A stretch of DNA of 7,872 nt from Palsa-504 sp050010815 (GTDB taxonomy: Bacteria; Actinomycetota; Actinomycetes; Streptosporangiales; Streptosporangiaceae), in contig JBEKKH010000371.1 of the NCBI GenBank assembly GCA_050010815.1, forward strand, positions 1 to 7,872. Direction: 5' to 3'. Shown here one piece after another: positions 1-5,398 of the stretch (positions are counted from its first letter, which is position 1; each line of letters starts with the position of its first letter). The position numbers were made by a program, and so were the translations under genes. Below the pieces are notes generated by a model. It did not search any database and was not told the origin of the DNA. It saw only the letters and a program-made list of their open reading frames with translations.

Positions 1-652
1 GGTCGTAATCCCACTCGCACTGGTAGATAAGGTCGGTGAACCAGTCCACGCCGGCGTACGGGTCGGCGGGCTCGTAGAGGTCCCAGCTCTCCCCCGACCA
101 GATCCTGTCGGCGCATTCGGTGTTCCAGTCGGCGCCGATCGCCGCGGGCGGTTCCCCGCCGGGCCGGGTGACCGCCGCCACCAGGCGTTCGTTCTGGTCG
201 GCCCGGAGCGCCCGGCCGAAGGGGGTGGCGTGAAAGGCTCCGTGCCGGATGCGGGTGCCGCCCATGTCAAAGGTGACCACGGCCAGTCCATGCCAGAAAA
301 ACCCGGCCCCGCGGCAGCGTAGTGAGCCGGGGAGCGGCTCGATGCCATCCCGCCACATCAGTCCCACGTGGTAGCCGTGACCTCCGACCGCGAGTGCGGC
401 CTCGTGTCCGGCCTCGAGGCGGGGCACCTCGCAGTGCAGGCCCGCATCGTCGGCGAGCTGGCGCAGGCGCCGCGCCGCCGTGGGCGCGTCTGGAGCGATG
501 ATCTCCTGAACGGCCAGCACGTCGGCACCGAGGGAACGGATCACGCCGACGATCATCTCGTAGTGCTCGCGACCCGCCGACGAGTCGTCGGCGAACAGGT
601 CCAGCAGGTTGTAGGTCGCGAACAGAACCGAACCCGGTGACGTCCGCTGCAC
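1..652 (-). CDS. Endonuclease/exonuclease/phosphatase family protein (3' end outside window)
   Basis: This gene was read directly from the minus strand; 217 codons are visible before the window edge cuts it. The protein has the landmarks of the metal-dependent endonuclease/exonuclease/phosphatase (DNase I-like) fold: ATYNLLDLF near residues 12-20 (metal-site Asn15), DVLAVQE at 44-50 (Glu50), a His at 141 in GAFHATPFG, and GADWN at 173-177 (Asp175, Asn177). The closing Asp-His motif of the family would lie beyond the window. The start is GTG at 652: an in-frame TAA at 679-677 leaves only GTG 658 and GTG 652, and GGGAGG sits 5 bases before the latter. There is no signal peptide, so it is probably cytoplasmic. 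The substrate (DNA, phosphoester or other) cannot be told from the sequence. It lies 88 bases downstream of asd in the same direction, so read-through from asd is possible. Confidence 0.85.
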   Translation of the reverse strand, partial: MQRTSPGSVLFATYNLLDLFADDSSAGREHYEMIVGVIRSLGADVLAVQEIIAPDAPTAARRLRQLADDAGLHCEVPRLEAGHEAALAVGGHGYHVGLMWRDGIEPLPGSLRCRGAGFFWHGLAVVTFDMGGTRIRHGAFHATPFGRALRADQNERLVAAVTRPGGEPPAAIGADWNTECADRIWSGESWDLYEPADPYAGVDWFTDLIYQCEWDYD

Positions 653-674
653 GTACACCTCCCGCGTGCCGTCT

Positions 675-692
675 CGTTACGTATCGATAACG
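675..692. promoter_or_regulatory. 18-base imperfect dyad upstream of the EEP-family gene
   Basis: CGTTA and TAACG face each other across 8 bases in the 88-base gap between asd and the endonuclease-family gene, 22 bases before its GTG. The heptamer TAACGGG touching the right arm recurs at 731-737. A weak promoter reading overlaps it: CTGACG (712-707) and TATCGA (689-684) with 17 bases between. The position would suit an operator, but arms this short can occur by chance. Confidence 0.25.
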
Positions 693-740
693 GGCTGGGC
701 ATTCGCCGTCAGGGTACCGGCGGAAAGGCGTAACGGGCCG

Positions 741-1823
741 TCAGGAGCGCGACCCGAATTCGGCCGCTATCAGCTCCGCGATCTGCGCGGTGTTCAGCGC
801 CGCGCCCTTTCGCAGGTTGTCCCCGCAGACGAAGAGCTCGATCGTGCGGGGATCGTCGAGCGACTGGCGGACCCGCCCGACCCAGGATGGATCGGTTCCG
901 ACCGCATCGATCGGGGTGGGGAACTCACCCGCGGCGGGATCGTCCGCCACCACGACGCCCGGCGCCGCGCGCAGCACGTCCCAGGCCTGCTCGCGCCCGA
1001 CCGGCTGGGAGAACGTGGCGTGCACCGCGACCGAGTGGGTGGTGACGACGGGCACCCGGACGCACGTGGCGGAAACGCGCAGCGAGGGCAGGCCCAGGAT
1101 CTTGCGCGATTCGTTGCGTATCTTCAGCTCTTCCGACGACCAGCCGTCCGCCTTCAGCGAGCCCGCCCACGGCACCACGTTCATGGCCAGCGGCGCGGGG
1201 AAGGGCCCGGGATCGCCGACGGCGGCCCGCACGTCACCCGGGCGCTGGCCGAGCGAGCGGGTCCCCGCCACCTTGTCCAGCTGCGCGTACAGCGCGTCGA
1301 TGCCGGCCTGGCCCGCACCGGAGGCGGCCTGGTAGGAGGCGACGACCATTTCGGTGAGGCCGAACGCCCGATGCAGCGCGCCCACCGCCACGATCATCGA
1401 CAGGGTGGTGCAGTTCGCGTTGGCGACGATCCCCTTGGGCCGGTTGGCGAGCTGTTCCGGGTTGATCTCGGGCACCACGAGCGGCACGTCGGGGTCCATC
1501 CGGAACGCGCCCGAGTTGTCGACGGCGACCACACCGCGGCTGGCCGCGGCGGGGGCCCAGACCGCCGAGACCTCATCGGGCACGTCGAACATCGCCACGT
1601 CGATGCCGTCGAAGGCGTCCTCGGTCAGCGCGACCACCTCGGTCTCGCGGCCCCTGACCATCAGCCGCCGCCCGGCCGACCGCGGCGAGGCGATCAGCCT
1701 GATCTCGCCCCAGACGTCCGCCCGGGTCGACAGCAGGTCGAGCATCACCGTGCCGACCGCGCCGGTCGCGCCGACCACGGCGAGCGCGGGCCGGTACCCC
1801 AGAGCCCCCGCAGCCCGGCTCAC
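741..1823 (-). CDS. asd: Aspartate-semialdehyde dehydrogenase
   Basis: This is a 360-residue cytoplasmic enzyme that reduces aspartyl-4-phosphate to aspartate-4-semialdehyde with NADPH. The product is the branch-point intermediate for lysine/diaminopimelate, threonine and methionine. The N-terminal Rossmann motif GATGAVG is at residues 18-24. The catalytic Cys is Cys138 in NANCTT, followed by SYQAASGAG (163-171) and the active-site His263 in RVPVVTTHS. MFDVP (78-82) in place of the FSAGG-type motif is, from memory, typical of actinobacterial forms. The start is GTG at 1823, overlapping the lysC stop as GTGA, with GGGGGGA about 7 bases upstream. The overlap implies translational coupling to lysC, fitting consecutive pathway steps. 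Length and motifs are complete and nothing looks damaged. Confidence 0.97.
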   Translation of the reverse strand: MSRAAGALGYRPALAVVGATGAVGTVMLDLLSTRADVWGEIRLIASPRSAGRRLMVRGRETEVVALTEDAFDGIDVAMFDVPDEVSAVWAPAAASRGVVAVDNSGAFRMDPDVPLVVPEINPEQLANRPKGIVANANCTTLSMIVAVGALHRAFGLTEMVVASYQAASGAGQAGIDALYAQLDKVAGTRSLGQRPGDVRAAVGDPGPFPAPLAMNVVPWAGSLKADGWSSEELKIRNESRKILGLPSLRVSATCVRVPVVTTHSVAVHATFSQPVGREQAWDVLRAAPGVVVADDPAAGEFPTPIDAVGTDPSWVGRVRQSLDDPRTIELFVCGDNLRKGAALNTAQIAELIAAEFGSRS

Positions 1824-2341
1824 CGGCCGGTCCCCCCGTACACGACGGCCTCGACCTGATCGGAGTCGAGCTCGAACGCCCGGTGCGTCGCGTTCACGGC
1901 CAGGTCCAGCTCGTCCTGGTCCACCACCACCGAGATCCGGATCTCCGACGTCGAGATCATCTCGATGTTGATGCCGGCGTCCGCGAGCGCGCTGAAGAAC
2001 CTTGCGCTGACCCCAGGGTTAGAGCGCATACCCGCCCCGATCAGCGAAACCTTGCCGATCCGGTCGTCGTAGAGCAGCGACTCGAAGCCCACCGACTCCT
2101 GCAGGCGCAACAGCGCGCTCATCCCGCTCTGCCCGTCGTCGCGGGGCAGCGTGAACGAGATGTCCGTCCGCCCGGTCGCCACCGCGGAGACGTTCTGCAC
2201 GATCATGTCGATATTGACACCGGCCTCCGCGATGGCCCGGAATATCTTCGCCGCCTCGCCGACCCGGTCGGGCACCCCCACGACGGTGATCTTCGCTTCA
2301 CTCGGGTCGTGCGCCACTCCGGAGATAATGGCCTGCTCCAT
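1820..2341 (-). CDS. lysC: Probable separate LysC beta (regulatory) subunit from an internal in-frame start
   Basis: An in-frame ATG at 2341-2339 (Met254 of the full protein, MEQAIISGVA) is preceded by GGAGGG (2354-2349) with a 7-base spacer. This is a better ribosome binding site than that of the full-length start. The product would be 173 residues, covering just the two ACT domains. In Corynebacterium glutamicum and Bacillus, lysC makes alpha and beta subunits from nested in-frame starts, giving an alpha2beta2 enzyme. From memory, the Corynebacterium beta subunit starts at the matching place with a very similar sequence. The site is seen directly; that it is used in this organism is inference. 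Confidence 0.6.
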   Translation of the reverse strand: MEQAIISGVAHDPSEAKITVVGVPDRVGEAAKIFRAIAEAGVNIDMIVQNVSAVATGRTDISFTLPRDDGQSGMSALLRLQESVGFESLLYDDRIGKVSLIGAGMRSNPGVSARFFSALADAGINIEMISTSEIRISVVVDQDELDLAVNATHRAFELDSDQVEAVVYGGTGR

Positions 2342-3100
2342 CGATGTTCCCTCCGACTTGTCGAACGCATGCCCGCTGACCCAGGTCCCGTCCCGGTTGG
2401 TGAAGGACGACCGCACATGGATCGGCACATCGTAACGTCGTGCGTACTCCACGCAGCGGAGCATCAGCACCTTCGCGCCGCAGGCGGCCATCTCCAGCAT
2501 TTCCTCGTAGCTGATCCGCGGGATCCGCTTCGCGGTCCTGACGATGCGCGGGTCCGCGGTGAAGATGCCGTCAACGTCGGTGTAGATCTCGCAGGCGTCA
2601 GCGTTCAGCGCCGCCGCGAGCGCGACCGCGGTGGTGTCGGACGCGCCCCGGCCCATCGTGGTGACGTCCTTGGTGGTCTGTGACACACCCTGGAAGCCGG
2701 CCACGATCGGGATAGCCCCGTCGGCCAGGGCGTCCGAGATCCGTCCGGGCTTGATGTCGATGATCCGGGCCCGGCCGTGCGCCGCGTCGGTGATCACGCC
2801 GGCCTGGGACCCGGTGAACGATCGCGCCTCCAGGCCGAGGGCGGCGATGGCCATCGCGAGCAGCGCCATCGAGATCCGCTCACCCGCGGTCAGCAGCATG
2901 TCGAGCTCACGCGCGGGCGGCAGCGGGCTCACCTGACCGGCCAGGTCCATCAGCTCATCGGTCGAGTCACCCATCGCGGAGACCACCACCACGACCTGGT
3001 CCCCGGCCTTGCGGCTAGCCACGATCCGCTGCGCCACCCGCTTGATGCCATCCGCGTCCGCAACCGATGACCCACCATATTTCTGCACCACAAGCGCCAC
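1820..3100 (-). CDS. lysC: Aspartate kinase (aspartokinase), alpha subunit
   Basis: This 426-residue enzyme phosphorylates aspartate with ATP, the committed step of the aspartate family pathway. The amino acid kinase domain opens with QKYGGSS (residues 6-12) and includes the conserved TTMGRGASDTTA and EIYTDVDGI segments. The C-terminal third, from about residue 254, carries two ACT domains that bind the feedback inhibitors, ending in the conserved EAVVYGGTGR. By recall of the Corynebacterium glutamicum enzyme, the resistance positions Ser301, Thr308 and Thr311 correspond here to Ser305, Thr312 and Ser315. That suggests a normally regulated enzyme, probably by lysine plus threonine. The start is GTG at 3100, preceded by GGGAGG at a rather long 11 bases; the conserved N-terminus MALVVQKYGG fits this start. 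It is followed by asd with a 4-base overlap. Confidence 0.97.
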   Translation of the reverse strand: MALVVQKYGGSSVADADGIKRVAQRIVASRKAGDQVVVVVSAMGDSTDELMDLAGQVSPLPPARELDMLLTAGERISMALLAMAIAALGLEARSFTGSQAGVITDAAHGRARIIDIKPGRISDALADGAIPIVAGFQGVSQTTKDVTTMGRGASDTTAVALAAALNADACEIYTDVDGIFTADPRIVRTAKRIPRISYEEMLEMAACGAKVLMLRCVEYARRYDVPIHVRSSFTNRDGTWVSGHAFDKSEGTSMEQAIISGVAHDPSEAKITVVGVPDRVGEAAKIFRAIAEAGVNIDMIVQNVSAVATGRTDISFTLPRDDGQSGMSALLRLQESVGFESLLYDDRIGKVSLIGAGMRSNPGVSARFFSALADAGINIEMISTSEIRISVVVDQDELDLAVNATHRAFELDSDQVEAVVYGGTGR

Positions 3101-3137
3101 GGCCGCGCCAACCTCCCGGACCTAGACAACCCCCCGT

Positions 3138-3167
3138 ACTCTATCCACCCCGCCCCAACCTGCCCAA
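3138..3167 (-). promoter_or_regulatory. Candidate lysC promoter
   Basis: Reading towards lysC, TTGGGC (3167-3162) is followed after 18 bases by TAGAGT (3143-3138). The second hexamer fits the TANNNT -10 pattern of the actinobacterial housekeeping sigma factor; the -35 is weak. Transcription would begin near 3131, giving a leader of about 30 bases that contains the GGGAGG ribosome binding site. No competing good match was seen nearer lysC. This is pattern matching only. Confidence 0.35.
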
Positions 3168-3215
3168 TCCCTTAACCAGCCCCCGCCCTAACCTCCGCCC
3201 GCACGGACCCCCGGC

Positions 3216-3229
3216 CCCCCCGAAGGGGG
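3216..3229 (-). terminator. C(UUCG)G tetraloop hairpin upstream of lysC
   Basis: On the minus strand five C residues, TTCG and five G residues form a 5-bp all-GC stem closed by the very stable cUUCGg tetraloop. No T-run follows, which is common for actinobacterial hairpin terminators. It lies upstream of the candidate lysC promoter. It could therefore end a transcript coming from the structured element at 3432-3519 or insulate lysC. The hairpin is certain; its role is a guess. Confidence 0.35.
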
Positions 3230-3431
3230 TGTACGTCGATTTTGCAGGTAACCAAGATCATCTTCAAGACGGGGCTGGCCATGATGCGTCTGCCTGGTTG
3301 TGCACCACGCACCAGATCAAATCGCCTGTCCGGGGGTATTCGCTCAAGCGGAGCGGAGCCCGAAGCCCCACCGCTGCCCGACCCCTGTCCCGGCGACCTC
3401 GCGTGCCCCCGGCTGTCTCGTCCCCCCTCCC

Positions 3432-3519
3432 CCGGGCTCTACTGCGATCGTGGATCGTTACTACCCTCATAGGGCAGGCAAGTATCCACGATAATTCGAA
3501 TTCCTGGATGAGAGCCCGG
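3432..3519. ncRNA. Nested inverted repeat, possible structured RNA or cruciform
   Basis: Outer stem: CCGGGCTCT (3432-3440) is the exact complement of AGAGCCCGG (3511-3519). Inner stem: ATCGTGGAT (3447-3455) is the exact complement of ATCCACGAT (3484-3492). Innermost hairpin: CCCT (3464-3467), loop CAT, AGGG (3471-3474), extendable by CT/AG (3461-3462 with 3476-3477) across one mismatch. All three are properly nested, giving an 88-base element with an asymmetric internal loop of 6 and 18 bases. The 18-base side contains the palindrome AATTCGAATT. The fold is possible on either strand. I do not recognise a known RNA family, and it is not a tRNA or a riboswitch that I can name. It may instead be a protein-binding site or a remnant element. 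Confidence 0.45.
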
Positions 3520-3700
3520 ATTGCGGCTTTTGTCCGGGGCCGGGGTCGTGCCGGCTCTGCTTACGCCGCGGTAATACCCCGACAGCCGACATGTTTTCCG
3601 GTCTAGTTGCCGGACGCGTAACCAGTAGAAGGCCACTACCTAGGCAAACTCGCTGGCCCTACACAACTGTCGCGCACCCAAAGGGGTCCCCAGGGGGTCT

Positions 3701-3717
3701 GGGGGGCGGAGCCCCCC
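3701..3717 (-). terminator. GC-rich hairpin downstream of the DUF5063 gene
   Basis: GGGGGGC and GCCCCCC form a 7-bp stem with a 3-base loop, starting 23 bases after the DUF5063 stop codon on the minus strand. Further runs of G and C (3683-3697 and 3731-3735) flank it and allow alternative pairings. The T-run (TTTT, 3740-3737) precedes rather than follows the stem. This is therefore a T-less GC hairpin of the sort often found at gene ends in actinomycetes. It probably ends the dnaX-ybaB-recR-DUF5063 transcript. Confidence 0.6.
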
Positions 3718-3740
3718 CGAGGGAAAGAGCCCCCCGAAAA

Positions 3741-4271
3741 TTACCCCGCGACGTCCAGGCTCGCGTGCGCGACCACCGCGTGCAGCGCGCGCAGCACGGC
3801 CCCGCCGTGGGTGCCCCAGTGGTTGAAGTACGAATACTGCCACCACCACAGGGCCTCGAGGGACCGGCCGGCCTGGTAGTGCTTGAGGCCGTGGATCAGG
3901 TCCGCGGTCACCGCCGCGATGTCGTCGGAGATCCGGAACGGCAGGCATGAGGTGTCCGCGTACGGGTCGAACACCTCGGCGTACTCGTCGACCGCGCTCA
4001 GCCGCGCGGCCAAGGCGGTGCGCAGCGCGTCCAGATCCGGGTCGGCGCCCACTTCCGGTTCCCAGTTGCCCGGCAGGATCACGTCACGGCTGGCGCCGAG
4101 CTGTGCTCCCGCGAGCAGGATTTGCGACACCTCAAGGAGCAGCATCGGCACAGTCTCGTCGCCGCCGCCGCTGGCGAGCGCCTCGACCCCGTCGATGAAG
4201 TTCTTGACGTTCACCGCGATCTGGTCCGCTATCGGCCGCCATTCGCCCCCCTGAGCCGGCGGTTCAGACAT
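3741..4271 (-). CDS. DUF5063 domain-containing protein
   Basis: This 176-residue protein has unknown function. I recognise it by its strong resemblance to actinobacterial DUF5063 proteins encoded beside recR. Typical segments are PMLLLEVSQILLAG (42-55), EVFDPY (99-104) and a tryptophan-rich block, ALWWWQYSYFNHWG (140-153). It has no signal peptide or membrane segment and looks like a small soluble helical protein. Compared with my recollection of Streptomyces relatives, it ends soon after the conserved VVAHASL and lacks a longer tail. I chose ATG at 4271, which overlaps the end of recR by 8 bases. GGAGA lies 7 bases upstream of that ATG but only 4 from the TTG at 4274. The overlap implies translational coupling with recR, so a link to recombination or replication is possible but unproven. 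Confidence 0.85.
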   Translation of the reverse strand: MSEPPAQGGEWRPIADQIAVNVKNFIDGVEALASGGGDETVPMLLLEVSQILLAGAQLGASRDVILPGNWEPEVGADPDLDALRTALAARLSAVDEYAEVFDPYADTSCLPFRISDDIAAVTADLIHGLKHYQAGRSLEALWWWQYSYFNHWGTHGGAVLRALHAVVAHASLDVAG

Positions 4272-4863
4272 CAAGAAGTCTCCGTCCTTCGAATGCTCGC
4301 CCCAACGTCACCTCGTCGGCGTACTCCAGGTCGCCGCCCACAGGCAAACCACTTGCCGGCCTGGTCACCCGCAGTCCCATCGGCTTCATCAGCCGAGCGA
4401 GATAGGTGGCCGTCGCTTCGCCTTCGAGGTTGGGATCGGTGGCGAGTATCAGTTCTGTCACCGTTCCGTCGGCCAGCCGCGTCATCAGCTCCCTGATCCG
4501 CAGCTCCTCGGGACCGACCCCGTCGATAGGACTTATCGCGCCCCCGAGCACGTGGTACCGGCCGCGGAATTCGCGGATCTTCTCCACCGCCGCGATGTCC
4601 TTCGGCTCCTCCACGACGCAGATGACCGCCGGGTCACGCCGCGGATCGAGGCAGATCCGGCACTCCTCGGCCTCCGCCACGTTCCCGCAGGTGCGGCAGA
4701 ACTGCACCCGCTCGGTGACCTCGATCAGCGCGTCCGCCAGCCGCTTGACATCAGAGGTGTCGACGGCCAGCAGGTGAAAAGCGATCCGCTGCGCACCCTT
4801 CGGGCCGACCCCGGGCAGACGCCCGAGTTCGTCGATGAGGTTCTGGATCACTCCTTCGTACAC
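4264..4863 (-). CDS. recR: Recombination mediator protein RecR
   Basis: This 199-residue protein is of normal length for the family. RecR works with RecO (and RecF) to load RecA onto SSB-coated single-stranded DNA at gaps. The domains appear in order: a helix-hairpin-helix with LPGVGPKGAQRIAFHLL (16-32); a C4 zinc finger with Cys56, Cys59, Cys68 and Cys71; a Toprim domain opening with VVEEPKD (83-89); and ATDPNLEGEAT (141-151) carrying Asp143 and Glu147. The C-terminal part includes RPASGLPVGGDLEYAD, also conserved. The start is GTG at 4863, 9 bases after the ybaB stop, with AGGA about 7 bases upstream. It overlaps the next gene by 8 bases. The order dnaX-ybaB-recR is widely conserved in bacteria. 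Confidence 0.97.
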   Translation of the reverse strand: MYEGVIQNLIDELGRLPGVGPKGAQRIAFHLLAVDTSDVKRLADALIEVTERVQFCRTCGNVAEAEECRICLDPRRDPAVICVVEEPKDIAAVEKIREFRGRYHVLGGAISPIDGVGPEELRIRELMTRLADGTVTELILATDPNLEGEATATYLARLMKPMGLRVTRPASGLPVGGDLEYADEVTLGRAFEGRRLLDV

Positions 4864-4872
4864 GTCAGGGTC

Positions 4873-5316
4873 CTAGGTCTCCTCGTCATCGCCGTCATCT
4901 GGCTCGTGCCCGCCCGCGCCGAGACCGAGACCGGACAGGTCAAGCCCGCCGGGCAGGTCGAGGCCGCCGGGCATGCCGGGCATGCCGGGCAGGCCACCGC
5001 CACCCATGGCCGCGGCGAACGGCCCCATCTGCTGCTGCTGGAGATTCTCGGCGGACCGGTAAGCGTCGCGGACGGCCGCGAGCACGAGATCGGCGATCGT
5101 CCGCGCCGTCTCCTCGGCGTCGTCCGGGTCCACCGCGGCCGGTTCAATGCTGAGGTCCATCAGCTCGCCCTGGCCGTTCACGGTGGCCTTGACCAGCCCG
5201 CCGCCCGACGTGCCGGTTACCTCGGCGTCGGCCAGCGCCTGCTGGGCGTTCATGAGTTGTTCCTGCATCTGCTGCGCAGCGGCGAATAGCTGCTGCATGT
5301 CCATCTGCGGTTCCAC
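4873..5316 (-). CDS. YbaB/EbfC family nucleoid-associated protein
   Basis: This 147-residue DNA-binding protein belongs to the family that binds DNA as a dimer and affects nucleoid structure and gene expression. The N-terminal half shows the family pattern: a Gln/Met-rich helix (MQQLFAAAQQMQEQLMNAQ), then GGGLVKATVNGQGELMDL and AVDPDDAEETARTIADLVLAAVRDA. After about residue 95 comes a Gly/Met/Pro-rich tail with LPGMPGMPGG and GLDLPGGLDLSG, then an acidic end, DDGDDEET. The tail makes it longer than the roughly 105-residue Escherichia coli protein and is probably disordered. The start is GTG at 5316 with GGAGG only 5 bases upstream; ATG codons 5 and 7 are less well placed. It lies 82 bases downstream of dnaX and 9 bases upstream of recR. 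Confidence 0.93.
   Translation of the reverse strand: MEPQMDMQQLFAAAQQMQEQLMNAQQALADAEVTGTSGGGLVKATVNGQGELMDLSIEPAAVDPDDAEETARTIADLVLAAVRDAYRSAENLQQQQMGPFAAAMGGGGLPGMPGMPGGLDLPGGLDLSGLGLGAGGHEPDDGDDEET
4966..4992. repeat. Three 9-base tandem units in ybaB
   Basis: GCCGGGCAT occurs twice in tandem, followed by a third unit, GCCGGGCAG, on the plus strand. In the protein this gives the LPGMPGMPG run of the C-terminal tail. The repeat keeps the reading frame. Confidence 0.7.
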
Positions 5317-5398
5317 ATCGCCCTCCTAGGAAGAGCCTACGACCAGCCTGACCCCGATGAACCGCAGCCAGCCCCAACGAAGCCAATTACCAGCGCGC

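Larger units (their letters stand above)
3101..3740. other. 640-base intergenic region, no credible protein gene
   Basis: This is the only long non-coding stretch in the window, between the DUF5063 gene and lysC. Its GC content is clearly lower than that of the genes, with AT-containing words such as AATTCGAATT at 3493-3502. Short open frames cross it on both strands, but their third codon positions are not GC-biased like those of the real genes. None has a convincing ribosome binding site together with a recognisable protein. It contains the lysC promoter candidate, a C(UUCG)G hairpin, a nested inverted repeat and a terminator-like hairpin, each listed separately. It could hold a structured non-coding RNA or decayed sequence. 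Confidence 0.6.

Noticed and set aside
700..725. CGCCG/CGGCG pair as an asd terminator
   Set aside because: Only 5 bp with a 9-base loop and no T-run; too weak to call.
666..2683. Long open frames on the plus strand opposite asd and lysC
   Set aside because: They are antisense to two genes with full family motifs. Their predicted proteins are Arg/Gly/His/Asp-rich without recognisable domains, as expected for shadow frames in very GC-rich DNA.
3242..3472. 76-codon plus-strand frame beginning at TTG in the same gap
   Set aside because: The first 15 codons look plausible, but third-position GC bias fades afterwards, the ribosome binding site is poor, and no family is recognisable.
3498..3503. 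AATTCGAATT palindrome as an independent operator
   Set aside because: It lies in the large loop side of the nested inverted repeat and is too short to claim separately.
3565..3577. 13-base match (GCCGCGGTAATAC) to the universally conserved 530-loop of 16S rRNA
   Set aside because: The flanking bases do not continue the rRNA sequence on either side, so this is not an rRNA fragment; chance is the simplest reading.
3067..3606. 179-codon plus-strand open frame in the lysC upstream region
   Set aside because: It starts inside lysC in antisense, encodes a Pro/Arg-rich sequence with no family resemblance, and its codons lack the strong third-position GC bias of the real genes.
4272..4274. TTG start one codon upstream for the DUF5063 gene
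   Set aside because: The ribosome binding site GGAGA is only 4 bases from TTG but 7 from the adjacent ATG, so the ATG is the better start.
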